DNA of 41,302 nt. Source: an uncultured Saprospiraceae bacterium (GTDB lineage: Bacteria; Bacteroidota; Bacteroidia; Chitinophagales; Saprospiraceae). Shown piece after piece: positions 16,648 through 27,500 of this stretch. Within the stretch, counting starts at the first letter, position 1. Each line of letters starts with the position of its first letter. The stretch spans positions 1-41,302 of the forward strand of contig CALGLU010000069.1 of assembly GCA_937959275.1 (NCBI GenBank), written 5' to 3'. Position numbers and translations under genes: made by a program. The notes under the pieces were generated by a model. That model had not been told where the DNA came from and did not search any database. It worked only from the letters and a program-made list of their open reading frames with translations.

Positions 16648-17505
16648 CTAATTTAAAATTTCAAGGACTAATCTAAAACCTATTCTGGGGTCTGGATATG
16701 TGTAAGGTAGAGGTTCATGCAATTTATCAGTTAGTGTATTCCAATTCCCTCCATAGACTTGATCTTTGCCTATGATTTCACTCACATTTCCAATAATTGA
16801 ACAAATTCCATCATGAGTTTGCGGATATTCAAAAACATAATCTCCAATGAACGCTCCATCAATGACAGGATGAGATTGAATGGTATCTAACACTGGATTA
16901 TTGAAATAGTAGTCTAGATTCGCATTCAATTCTCCATAATAATCGTGATATACCTGAAGAGTATCTGTATTTATTTCAATTTTATAATGTGAAACTATAG
17001 TATCATATTCTTCTTCAGTAGGTAGTCTCACGATAACATTTTTCTTGTTGTCCTTCTTTTTGATTTGCAATGTTGCCCATTGGCAATAATTAAGTGCAGA
17101 TTGATAGTTAATATTAACGACTGGTCTCAAATCATAGCCTGGATGTCGATAAGACTTAACCATGTGGTTATATATGGTTGAAGAGTAATTGGGAATATCC
17201 CTCCATGCTTCATAATCAATTTGACTTGTCCAATAGAGACCTGGGTGAGACTGTTTAATATCTTCTAGGAAAGCATCATACTCTCCTTTCGTTACTTCGT
17301 ATTTACTGATAAATACATGTTCCTTGCCTGGTATCTCAATGAAATTTTTAAAAGGCTTTTTGAAATTTGTGTCCTTATACCTTTTTGCTCTTTTGTAGGA
17401 TTCTTTCTCTCTAAACCTATTACCATCATGACGGTATTTATAGCTATTATCATTCGTGCTACATGCTATAGCACTTATCATAATAATTACAAGTAAAGTT
17501 CTCAT
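16648..17505 (-). CDS. SUMF1/FGE-domain lipoprotein (copy 2)
   Basis: From the ATG at 17505 the protein has 285 aa. It starts with a short lipoprotein signal (MRTLLVIIMISAIAC, lipidated C15). The frame extends upstream to 17583, but that part overlaps the DUF1295 gene and would place 26 residues before the signal, so the later start is chosen; it lies 13 bp after the upstream stop. The FGE-like domain matches copy 1 in order and wording: FIEIPGKEHVFISKYEVTKGEY, RPVVNINYQSALNYCQWAT, VRLPTEEEY, GNVSEII, YGGNWNT, YPDPRIGFRLVLEIL. The two genes look like an old tandem duplication interrupted by the VOC gene. Confidence 0.8.
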   Translation of the reverse strand: MRTLLVIIMISAIACSTNDNSYKYRHDGNRFREKESYKRAKRYKDTNFKKPFKNFIEIPGKEHVFISKYEVTKGEYDAFLEDIKQSHPGLYWTSQIDYEAWRDIPNYSSTIYNHMVKSYRHPGYDLRPVVNINYQSALNYCQWATLQIKKKDNKKNVIVRLPTEEEYDTIVSHYKIEINTDTLQVYHDYYGELNANLDYYFNNPVLDTIQSHPVIDGAFIGDYVFEYPQTHDGICSIIGNVSEIIGKDQVYGGNWNTLTDKLHEPLPYTYPDPRIGFRLVLEILN

Positions 17506-17518
17506 GACTGCAAAATAT

Positions 17519-18382
17519 TCAAAACAATTTGGGTAACAAAATCGGCGTACCTGATTTATAGGCTTCATAATCTGCTTGCCCACCCCATTTTTTATCAGCC
17601 TTCGCTTCTAGCATCGGAATACCACTTATTTTAGTTAGAAGAAAATACACAAATAGAGGTGAGATTAAAGCGATCCATTGCCACCCTTGCAAAACAGGCA
17701 TTGCCACAACGGTCGTACCAAACCACAACATAATTTCTCCAAAGTAATTAGGATGACGAGACCTTGACCACAATCCAGTAGAAATGAATTTGCCTTGATT
17801 AGATACATCTTTTTTGAAGGCACTTTTTTGTCTATCAGCAATCACCTCAATTAAGAATCCGATCAGCCAAATGACTACACCAATTATAGCGACTATACCA
17901 ATGCCCTTTCTGCTATTTGATGTGATGGCTATGATCACTGGTGCAGAGGTAAGGACTACCCAAACAGCCTGCAACGTCCACGTATTGAAAAATCGGAGTG
18001 CATTGGGTTTGATTGAGTCAAACCGATCATCCTTGCCAGCTCTGTGTATCCGTTTATACAAAAAACTTCCAAGTCGCACGGCCCATATCAAGCACATGCC
18101 ACCTAACAAAATTGATCGTGTGTCAAGATCCTTACTCAGCACCAAAGCGATAACAACTAAGGAGATATACGTGATGCTTCCAGTAAGATCAAAATACCGT
18201 TCTGTTTGACTTGCAAATGCAGGAAAAAAAGCTGCCCAATTGAGCAAAAAAGCAAAGGCTACACACATGGCATATATGGAAAAAACACCTGCTGTTTGTC
18301 CATTTTGAGACCCCGCAAAAGCCATTAAAAACCCGAGGCAAATGGCGATAAATAGACTGATAATTATAGCTGGCTTCTTCAT
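17519..18382 (-). CDS. DUF1295 (steroid 5-alpha-reductase-like) membrane protein
   Basis: The 287-aa polytopic membrane protein has about seven hydrophobic segments. The family signature GLWSRSRHPNYFGEIMLWFG lies in the C-terminal half, followed by VYFLLTKISGIPMLEAKADKKWG. This places it in DUF1295, related to steroid 5-alpha-reductases and isoprenylcysteine methyltransferase-type proteins; the true substrate is unknown. It is first of the five-gene minus-strand run and ends 13 bp before the lipoprotein start, so the genes may be cotranscribed. Confidence 0.88.
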   Translation of the reverse strand: MKKPAIIISLFIAICLGFLMAFAGSQNGQTAGVFSIYAMCVAFAFLLNWAAFFPAFASQTERYFDLTGSITYISLVVIALVLSKDLDTRSILLGGMCLIWAVRLGSFLYKRIHRAGKDDRFDSIKPNALRFFNTWTLQAVWVVLTSAPVIIAITSNSRKGIGIVAIIGVVIWLIGFLIEVIADRQKSAFKKDVSNQGKFISTGLWSRSRHPNYFGEIMLWFGTTVVAMPVLQGWQWIALISPLFVYFLLTKISGIPMLEAKADKKWGGQADYEAYKSGTPILLPKLF

Positions 18383-18512
18383 GGTGTGTTAATTTGTATT
18401 TGTAGTATACAATTTGTCTGGCGAATTGTTTTCAATTCTATAAGCTTCCTTCAAAATCCACTTGATTCAAAACTTATACAATCTGTGTCAGAATATGATT
18501 TGTCAAACCTGA

Positions 18513-19685
18513 CTACATTGACTCCACAATCCCCACAACCTGATCCATCTCCTCCTCTGTATTAAAATAATGTGGTGAAAATCGAATTGTCCAATCAATG
18601 CCCTTTCTGCCATAATCAATCACTCCCCATTCTTTTGTACTCACGCTATAATACACATGATGGGTATCCAAATGTTCTTGCATCTCCTTTAGTGTCTTCC
18701 CTGCTTTTCTAAATGTCAACAGATTGCATGTCCTAGATCCTTTATCATAGATGCTTATACCTGATACACTTGAGAGTTGCTGTCTAAAATATGTCATCAG
18801 CTTAGCATTGTATGTTTCAATGTTTGAGATACCAATAGCATTCGCATATCGAATTGCTTCCTTCAAGCCTATCACAAAGGCAACAGGCTTCTCCCACGTT
18901 TGAAATCGCTTCGCTGTTTGATCAATACTAAATGAATCAGACCCAGTCCACTTTCCACCAAAGGCATCGATCAATAATGGCGAATAGCCTGCAGCCAAGG
19001 CTTTATCTGATACATACAAAAAACCAGTCCCCCGAGGCCCTCTCAAAAACTTCCTTCCCGTTGTTGATAAAAAATCACATTTTATCTTCTGAACATCAAC
19101 ATGTAATTGGCCGACTGATTGACAGGCATCCACCAAATATAAAATTTCCTTTTCGGCACAAATAGCACCAATCGCCTCCACATCTTGAACCAGTCCAGAA
19201 TTAGTCGGGATATGTGCGATCGCCACTAAGCGCGGATTATGCTGCTCCACTAACTGCTTAAAGTGAACCAGATCCAAATCACCATTCTCATGATTATTAA
19301 TACGATGGATCTCTACACCTCGCCGCTGCTGCAAAGACAAAAACTGAATCTGCGTAGAAGAGTAATCATCATTCGAAGTAATGATCACGTCGCCTGGTTT
19401 AAAGTCAATGCTGGACAATGCTTTGATATAGGATATTGTCGCATCACTCGTAAAGGCAATATTATGAGCACCACAATTAGTTAGCTTCGCAGCTTCGTTA
19501 TAAAATGTGTCAATCTCTGCTTCGCGCAAATCGGCTAACCTATAGCCTCCAATCTTTTCTTCCTCATCCAAATACGCCTTCACACGTTGATTGACGATTA
19601 ATGGATTCAATGAAGCCCCCGCACTATTCAGAAATAATTTATCTTGGCAATAGGGCGTGTCTGCTCTGATTTGGTCTATATTCAT
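18513..19685 (-). CDS. class V aminotransferase (PLP-dependent)
   Basis: The 390-aa protein is a fold type I PLP enzyme of the class V/cysteine-desulfurase-like group. The PLP pocket is recognisable in VDACQSVGQLHVD (D186, Q189). The Schiff-base lysine is K212 in STTGRKFLRGPRGTGFLYV. The N-terminal LFLNSAGASLNP is typical of the EgtE/selenocysteine-lyase-like branch. The catalytic mobile-loop cysteine of true desulfurases is not evident, so transaminase or lyase activity on a small substrate is more likely. The start is the ATG at 19685. The gene stands alone. Confidence 0.85.
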   Translation of the reverse strand: MNIDQIRADTPYCQDKLFLNSAGASLNPLIVNQRVKAYLDEEEKIGGYRLADLREAEIDTFYNEAAKLTNCGAHNIAFTSDATISYIKALSSIDFKPGDVIITSNDDYSSTQIQFLSLQQRRGVEIHRINNHENGDLDLVHFKQLVEQHNPRLVAIAHIPTNSGLVQDVEAIGAICAEKEILYLVDACQSVGQLHVDVQKIKCDFLSTTGRKFLRGPRGTGFLYVSDKALAAGYSPLLIDAFGGKWTGSDSFSIDQTAKRFQTWEKPVAFVIGLKEAIRYANAIGISNIETYNAKLMTYFRQQLSSVSGISIYDKGSRTCNLLTFRKAGKTLKEMQEHLDTHHVYYSVSTKEWGVIDYGRKGIDWTIRFSPHYFNTEEEMDQVVGIVESM

Positions 19686-19785
19686 CTCTTGTAAATTTCA
19701 ATTTCAATATTTGAAGTCTATAGTCGATTGTCCATGGTCGATTGATAATATTGAGTTAACAAACAAATCACTATTTTCCAACTAA

Positions 19786-19990
<205 letters not shown>

Positions 19991-19993
<3 letters not shown>

Positions 19994-21211
19994 TCCACTA
20001 AGTAACTTCCCAGCAAAATAAGCCGTCGTCCAAGCCGCCTGAAAATTATATCCACCCGTAATCCCATCTATATCCATCACCTCACCCGTAAAATACATCC
20101 CAGGAAACACTAAACTCTCCATTGTCATCGCATTGATGCTTTCCCAACTCACACCGCCGCAGGTCACAAACTCTTCCTTAAACGTCGTCTTACCACGGAC
20201 ATGATATTCGTCATTCGTCAACACTTTTACTAATTTATGAATTCCTTTTTTACCCAAGTCTGCCCATATCTTATCCTCAGCCAAACCACACCGACCCAAC
20301 ATAAACAACCACAATCGCTCAGGCAGATCATAGGGTTTCAAATTTGACAATTGTTTTTTAGGATGCTTCCTCACTAAGCTCCACAAGTGTTCTGCCACCT
20401 CTTCATTGTTTTTCACATTCACCCAGTTGACTTGTGCAATACATGCATAGCCAAGCCCTGCCAATATCCGCGCACCAAAGGCTGACAACTTCAACACAGC
20501 CGGTCCGCTCATACCCCAGTGTGTAATCAGTAATGGCCCACTGCCTCGCAACTTCGTCCCTTGTATACTCACTACAGCAGGATCTACGACAACCCCCATC
20601 AAGCTACGAATTGATTCATCAGGCATGTTTAGAGTAAACAACGAAGGCACTGGATCAACTAGCTTATGTCCGATCGCCTCCAACCATTCCAATCCACTAC
20701 GCTTAGGTGACCCACCCGTCGCTACAATCACTTTATCAACTGTCAGATCATCAATCTCTGCCTTCCCAAAGCCCAGACGAATACCAGTGTCAATTCGCTC
20801 AACCACTTTCACAGCATGACGGAATAAGATCTCAACACCAAGCCTTTTACACTCGCCGAGTAGACAATCAATAACACTTTGCGAATCCTGAGAAACCGGA
20901 AAGACACACTGATCTGCTTGAACCATTAAAGGCACTCCTCTAGATTCAAACCAATCTATTGTCTCTCCTGTACTAAAGCTCGACAGCAATTTTTTCATCT
21001 GCTTTCCTCCTCGCGGATAAGCGCTTGTCAGTTCTTTGATTGATCGACTTGCATTGGTCACATTACATCTACCGCCACCAGACACTTTTACTTTAGCTAA
21101 TATTTTACTCGTCTTCTCCAAAATCACAACTTGTGCATCTGGATAATTTTCCTTTGCATGTATGGCTGCAAAAAAACCTGCTGCTCCTCCTCCTATGATG
21201 GCTATCTTCAA
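19991..21211 (-). CDS. NAD(P)/FAD-dependent oxidoreductase, BaiN/HI0933 family
   Basis: The flavoprotein (406 aa from the chosen start) has an N-terminal FAD-binding Rossmann motif (KIAIIGGGAAGFFAA), the family block KVSGGGRCNVTNA, and the C-terminal FAD-binding signature YFTGEVMDIDGITGGYNFQAAWTTAYFAGK. Reactions in the family are mostly unknown. No ATG is available. The frame is open to 21280 (TTG), but that would put 23 hydrophobic residues before the dinucleotide fold. The TTG at 21211, directly before KIAIIGGG, is the best start. The last codons are made of the adjacent heptamer array. Confidence 0.88.
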
Positions 21212-21448
21212 AATATAGTTAACATATAAAATCCAAATAATACTAAATACTATGTCAAACAATGCAAAGAATGAAACCAATTAGAGGTTTATTTTCTTTG
21301 GTTTGAATGATAGGCTAAAGATGATCAAAAAAGAACAAATGTGTTTCCTATCTAAACGATTTCAATAAATACGATACTTAAAAGTTATTTGTAACTTCGC
21401 ATTTCTTCTTTTACGAAAGACTTCCATCATCATAAAAGAGTCCGGGAT

Positions 21449-23203
21449 TTGTACTTAAATGAGATAAAATCAATTATAACTGCATTAATTGAAAATGAAA
21501 TATTTTCTATTGATTTATTATGCGAAAAACTGAATACTAGTCGATCTAACTTGTTCAGACAAATCAAAAAGCAATCAGGTCTGTCTACATCTCATTTCAT
21601 TAGACAAATTCGGCTGAATAGAGCCAACTATTTGCTAAGAACATCTTCACTGACTATCTCTGAAATTTCATTTTCTGTCGGCATTCAAAGTCCACAGAAT
21701 TTTAGTAAGTACTATAAACAGTACTTCGGCATCACACCGACACAATTCAGAAAACAACATGCCTACACGGATGACTCGAGCTCAAGTCAGCAAAAAAGTC
21801 TAAAGGGTAAAAGTCAGCTTAAGCAACAACATTCTATTGCTGTGTTACCCTTCGAAACCTTTGGTGGAGCGACAGATCAAAATTACTTTGGAGACGGTAT
21901 TTCTGAGGAAATATTGTTTGCCTTATCCCAGGTTCAGTCACTAAAAACGACAGGAAGATCTACAGCTTTTTCTTTTAGAATTTCTAACCAATCCATCCAA
22001 TCGATTGGCAACGAATTAAATGTGGCGAATATCTTGACTGGAAACGTAAGAAAACTCGATAATAAAGTGACAGTCGTCGTTAAGCTAATATCCATTGCTG
22101 ACGGTTTTCAAGTCTGGTTAGAAAACTATGAAGGTCATGTTGAAGACATATTTGATATCCAAGAAAGAATAGCAAATGATCTTATTGAAAAACTTAAGAT
22201 CTCCTTATTAAAGGATGAATTGATAGAACCTTTAGTGCCTCAAAAGACCACTAACTTTGATGCTTATGAATTATATTTAAAGGGACGAGAACAATTTGAA
22301 CTGCGGGTAGATTTGAATGCAGCACTATCCTATTTCAATCAGGCCACCAAACTAGATCCTACATTTGGGCATGCCTATATTGGACTTGCGTATACCCTAT
22401 TCTATCAATGTATTTTTACTGGCTATCGTCCAAAAGACGCTTTATCGAAAATACAGATTGCCTATGATAAAGCTAAATATCTAAGCCCTCAAAGTGCTGA
22501 GCTTTTTATAATCGAAGGCTGGTTACAATTTTACTTTTACCATCAGATTCCATTAGCGATTGAGGCAATTGAAAAGGCAATAGAGCTTGATCCAGCGAAA
22601 ATGGATGCGTATAGAATCCTTGCCTATTTCTATTGCTTTCAAGGCCTATTTGAGAAAGCTATCCCCTTAGCAAGAAAAGCATATGAACTAGAACCATTAG
22701 GCTATAATGCTTGGTTTAGTTACGCTGACATCCAGAGAAGAGCTAAAAACTATGATGAAGCAATCAAGCTTTTTGAACCTCTCATCAGCAAATTTCCAGA
22801 TAACAAATTACTCAACGATATCCTCGCATTATGCTACTATTATAATGGGAATATAAAACAGGCAGGTCACATATTTCAAAATGAATCGTTCATCTCTGAA
22901 CATGCAAGTATCTGGGTGATCAGTCGGTATATATACCAATTTTATCATACGGATAAGCAACCATTGTCAAATTATCTGAGCAAATTAAATTCAAATCATC
23001 AAGATTCTTGGATTCAACCTAGCCTACTAGCATTGCTCAATTATCACATTGGACATACAGATAAGGCTGATCAATTAATGGGTCTTGCTGTATCTAAATG
23101 TGATTTTGGGCTCATGCAGATCATTTCAGAACCGCACTGGGATCAGTTTAGACAGAGGCCTGCAGTACTGTCTGTGCTGAGGGAAGTAGGCTTTAAAGTG
23201 TAA
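21449..23203 (+). CDS. AraC-type regulator with TolB-N (FlgO-like) domain and TPRs
   Basis: The 584-aa protein begins with an AraC/XylS-type DNA-binding domain (residues about 1-105, with the second helix-turn-helix ISEISFSVGIQSPQNFSKYYKQYFGITPTQFRKQ). A polar linker leads to a TolB-N/FlgO-like domain (SIAVLPFETFGGATDQNYFGDGISEEILFALS, about 130-245), of the kind found in CadC- and adenylate-cyclase-type proteins. At least five tetratricopeptide repeats follow (about 265-480). No membrane segment lies between the domains, so it looks like a cytosolic one-component regulator. The start is a TTG; no ATG is available near the first helix. The targets are unknown; the secreted protein downstream is a candidate. 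Confidence 0.85.
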   Translation: MYLNEIKSIITALIENEIFSIDLLCEKLNTSRSNLFRQIKKQSGLSTSHFIRQIRLNRANYLLRTSSLTISEISFSVGIQSPQNFSKYYKQYFGITPTQFRKQHAYTDDSSSSQQKSLKGKSQLKQQHSIAVLPFETFGGATDQNYFGDGISEEILFALSQVQSLKTTGRSTAFSFRISNQSIQSIGNELNVANILTGNVRKLDNKVTVVVKLISIADGFQVWLENYEGHVEDIFDIQERIANDLIEKLKISLLKDELIEPLVPQKTTNFDAYELYLKGREQFELRVDLNAALSYFNQATKLDPTFGHAYIGLAYTLFYQCIFTGYRPKDALSKIQIAYDKAKYLSPQSAELFIIEGWLQFYFYHQIPLAIEAIEKAIELDPAKMDAYRILAYFYCFQGLFEKAIPLARKAYELEPLGYNAWFSYADIQRRAKNYDEAIKLFEPLISKFPDNKLLNDILALCYYYNGNIKQAGHIFQNESFISEHASIWVISRYIYQFYHTDKQPLSNYLSKLNSNHQDSWIQPSLLALLNYHIGHTDKADQLMGLAVSKCDFGLMQIISEPHWDQFRQRPAVLSVLREVGFKV

Positions 23204-23925
23204 GATTGAGCCAATATGAAAACTCATTAAATCAAAAAAGCTTCTTTGGACGATATTTTATTTTTCTCAATTAACTGATACTTAGGCATCACTGATTTTT
23301 TTTAAACATCTCATCCCTAAAAAGTCATTTTATGAAAATCAGGATCTAACGTCCAGCTTTTATGAAGACACAATGACTAAAAATTCTTTTACTTTTTCCC
23401 TTCTGTCGTATGTCACAACATTCTCTTCGGACAAAAAATAGCTATCTCCGGAAAGAAAAACTGGTCGTTCGTCCTTACGTTCTTGTATGCTATCTAAGAA
23501 CATGACAATTTACATTGGAATGAAACCACAATTAAACACTATCTAATTATTTATTAAACAATAAAAATCAAAATATGAAAACATGTCGGCCATATAAAAA
23601 TCAAATAAAATCATGTCCCTATTTAAATTTCGCTTACTGTAGCTGCTCAAGAATAAGTGAACTGATGCAGTCAGGAAAAATAGGTCATACATAAAACTTG
23701 CTTTTTTGCCTGCTGTACACTCCTATTCTTACTGATTTGCAACAATAGACCACAGATATGATAAAATAGAATAAGCTCACTGTCTTGATATTATCTATTT
23801 TTACAGTAATAATCGTAAAGGGTAGAGTTAATACTATTTTTAAATCGCAAAAAATATGTAGCTTAATAAAACTTACAGTTCTCAATTTATAATGTTCAAT
23901 TTCCAACAAAACTCTCAACATATAA
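23204..23925. other. gene-poor AT-rich stretch
   Basis: This is the first part of a 1.3-kb gap after the regulator gene. It is AT-rich, with no convincing gene, RNA or terminator. Its only short ATG frame (39 codons at 23575-23694) has no support and is recorded under rejected items. Confidence 0.5.
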
Positions 23926-24094
23926 CTAGTGCTCTGCCAAGTATATATTGACTTGTTGAATTTGAGTGTAGTTTGTGCATGAACTAGGCGCAGGTTCGGT
24001 CTGATAGCCTAGCTATCAAGGCAGGTTCTGTAACGACGTACATGTGCAAAATACGCCAAAAGCACTAGTCAGTTATGTCTTGACAGAGCACTAG
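23926..24094. mobile_element. 169-bp MITE-like element (family 2), complete copy
   Basis: The ends are CTAGTGCTCTGCCAAG (23926-23941) and CTTGACAGAGCACTAG (24079-24094), inverted repeats matching at 15 of 16 positions, with weaker pairing further in (TTGACT/CTGACT). The outer CTAG on each side may be a 4-bp target duplication or part of the repeat; being palindromic, it cannot be decided. Inside is a perfect hairpin, GATAGC-CTA-GCTATC, flanked by GCAGGTTC direct repeats. No open frame of transposase size exists. About 50 bp of its left end recurs inverted at 30158-30207, showing a dispersed family. Confidence 0.7.
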
Positions 24095-24333
24095 AAATAG
24101 TTCAATGATTTAAGGCAAAGTAAATCAATCACGCTAGAAGGCTGTGGTAGATTAACGACTCTAAATGATGAATTATATGGTCACTATTTCTAAACTAAGA
24201 TTAAGGTCCTGAGCTTCTAGATTGTAGATATCGCTCAAGTCTAGATCAAGACCTAAGTCCTTCAAAAGCGAGTAAAGAATCCTGCTTTTGTCAATATAAA
24301 AACCCAAGTTCTTAAAACCATATAAACACTATT

Positions 24334-24510
24334 ATGAAATAATTTCCATTTATCATTTCAAAAAAAATCAGCCAACTAATCATTGTTTTGATTTTGGGCT
24401 TCCTTTTTACAAATCATATTGATGCCTAAGACAGTCTAAAGCAATCACAAGTAGGCATGTGCGAAATAAAAAGTATGCCTGCTGAAGCCTCTTTTATCCT
24501 TATCTCTTAA
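24334..24510 (+). pseudogene. decayed start of an exported-protein gene
   Basis: Reading from the ATG at 24334, the frame gives MK*FPFIISKKISQLIIVLILGFLFTNHIDA*DSLKQSQVG, where * marks TAA at 24340 and 24427. Apart from the two stops it looks like a signal peptide (KK, hydrophobic core, cleavage near the A before the second stop). Both TAA codons would be CAA (Gln) after one C-to-T reversal, giving the common mature start A|QDSL. The bases around the ATG (ACACTATTATGAAATAATTT) resemble those at the next gene's start (ATGAAAAATAATTTCCAT), suggesting a duplicated or replaced gene start. It ends at a TAA at 24508. Confidence 0.4.
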
Positions 24511-24541
24511 AATCTTTTATAATTTCTAAAAAACACTTACT

Positions 24542-27500
24542 ATGAAAAATAATTTCCATAAATCAGAGGTCTCTCTTTTGATTTGTAATCATAATGCACA
24601 TGAAAAACAGGAACGAGGACCGATAACACCTTGTCTAAGAAAAAGCCTTGTCCACAGATTAGCTGATCAAGATCAACACGGAACTCATATTCTCTCACGT
24701 ATACTTATGAGACTTGGATTTGTCGTCTTGATTTTTACAGCGTCTTCCAATCAGGCCATTAGCCAAGTCATCAATAATGACATCAACTGGGAAGTTAAAC
24801 TGGTTGATTGGGACTACACGGGTGAGACAGAGCCTGGCTTTGGAAATACAGATTATCAAGATGAGCCAACCTTCTTATTTCATGCTCATGACAATACCCA
24901 AGCACTTGAGACTGATATTTTGGGTCATAATTTCTGGAGCCGACCAGCTCAAGATGGATTTGATCATGTACCTCATCCTGGAGTGCATAAAACAGTAGCC
25001 TATAATAAGTGTTTTCCTGTAGATAATGTATTTTGTTTTGGGCCTATTTATCCATTTGGAAGTCCTCCGCAGTCTGGCACCACAATACGCAAAAAATCTT
25101 CTTGTGCGAATAGTGATATTCCGAGTACACTAACTATTTCACTACGCGCATGGGAAGATGATAGTTATGATGTAGCATCTGGACCAATCCCCGACATGTT
25201 TGGACCTGCGCGCTATATCATAAATTCAAACGAATTTGATGTAAACGCGACGAACGGTTATAATTTTGATGATCTTGATCCGCACCGACAATATCTTGGG
25301 CAATTTAACGGAAATTTTCAAGCAACTCTTGCATATGGATATGTATATGTTAATGGTAATGGGATTGACCAACCATTAACTTTTGGAGAATTACCTTATG
25401 CACAGACAAGAACGCATAAAAACAGGACAAGTAACGAATTGCTGATTCCAGGTGAATTCGATTGGGATGTTCACGAATGTATTGGCAATATTAACACCAA
25501 TCGGTTTTATTCCTTTACCGTTCCAGAGGATGGTGCTCAAGTAAATATTAACATTTTAGGTGATGATGGACGTGCCTTTGGAGTTTATGTCAAAACTACA
25601 ACTGGCACTGCCTCGCTAGGGTTTTATTTATCAAATGGTATCTATTGTAAAAAGCATCCCTTAGATGATACTGCTGACCCATATTCAACATATATTATTC
25701 AAGTTGGGGAATCCAATAATGATCCAAACTTTACTATCGAACTTACAGCAAGCCCATCACCTGGATGTGTGGAGCCGACTGACTATAGCGGATTTACTGA
25801 TAATTACGGTATCTATTTTGGACTACCAGATCAATCCAACTGTGCTGTTAATCAGCCATATCAGCTCATCAATGCACAGAATCTGAGTGCTGTACCGTCA
25901 CTACTTGATAACCTAATTGATAATACGGCTTTGAGAGATTATCCCATAACAGCTAAAGGAGAAACCTCGCTGCATGGATTATTTGTAGAATTTTATCAAC
26001 CAATTATTGGTCTTGACAAAACGATAAATGTTTATCACTACCGACAAAATACGAATGAGGACACCGCTACCGATACAAAAGGCTTAAACCTTATTGAAAA
26101 CAGAATGGTAAGCGCTGGCAGTGCAGCAAAAGGATTGAATTATGCGATTAACCCGCCGTCAGGATCTGATGGTGACGCCATACTATATGAAATTTATACA
26201 GGAAGTGGGAATAATAAAATATTTATAGCTTCGCCATTGCTGGTGACAGGTGTTGACATCGTCTCAGATTCGTTAGGTGAAACAGTGGTGCCTAACAAAG
26301 TAGATCTAATTTTATATGATCCTCCAGGGGATTCTAGTCAAGCTGGTTTCGAATCATCATATTCTGTATGCAGGACGGAAACTACTCAAGTGAGTGCGAC
26401 TGATGGGTCAAATAGAGACCTGAAAGCATCAATCGGGGTCAAAGGTTCTGCTGGATTCATTGTGGAGTTAGAATATGAATTAAGCACCAGTTTTAATTCA
26501 AATGTATCCGAAGAAAGGGAATCAATATCATCAAATCAATTCACGAAGTGCGTGAAGGCAACAACTCAATTTGAAACATCTCCTGAATTAGCAAGAATTG
26601 GAGCTGATGGTGATATTTTTATTGGATCTGGCGAACAATGGATTTGGGGAATCCAAGATTCTATTGGATTTGATGAATCAACCTGTTCACTGACAAGAGA
26701 TTCATCTTTCGTAGCTGCAATTAATTCTGTTAGTCAATTTGCTTGGGATAGATTAAAAGTTGTAGATGAAATGAATGAACTTGAGACTGCAATCACTGGA
26801 CTTCAGTCTCAGATAAATGCCAATCCTAATATCGATAACGCCATCAAATTGGATAAATCCAGAAAAGAAGAACAATTGAGGGTATGGCAGAATATTATGC
26901 TGAAATATGAAGCTAAGCGGAATGATGATCAAAATAATATAATAGGAAATCCCTTTAATTGGAGTGGCCCTAATGTAGGTGCTATGATAGAAACTGATGT
27001 AACGGAGGAATTCACTGAAGAATATAATATCATTCTTGATAAGTCTACAGGGCAAGATGTTGTAGCAATGTTAGGCGCTAATGGGATCGAAGGAGGTTTT
27101 GAAATCAATGTCAACAACACAAAATCCAATAGCATCGATTCACTTGAAAATACCTTGACAGTGATTAGTTACTTTTATAGTGATACTGCTGGTGATGATC
27201 CTGGTGATACACATACTGGTGTGATTACGCGCGATCCGGATTTTGGAACACATATTTTCCATTTGGGTCCAGGTACAAGCACAAGTTGTCCTTATGAAGG
27301 TGGCTATCAGCGCTATCAACCAGCCTTATCTATTGAAGATAATAGACCTTGCCAAAATGGAATAATAAGTGAACAATCTTTGGGAACTGTAAATGTCAAT
27401 GATACGCTTCGACTAAGATTAAATGTTTGTAATGAAAGTAATGAACGCAAAGGTTACCTTATTAAACTAATAGATAACCCAAATAGTGCAAAAGTAAATT

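Noticed and set aside
23575-23694. 39-codon ATG frame with four cysteines in the gap after the regulator
   Set aside because: No ribosome-binding or promoter signal, no recognised family, and length within chance for AT-rich DNA. It could be revisited if conserved in relatives.
23685-23921. 78-codon reverse-strand frame before the second MITE-like element
   Set aside because: Hydrophobic low-complexity translation typical of AT-rich non-coding DNA, with no family resemblance.
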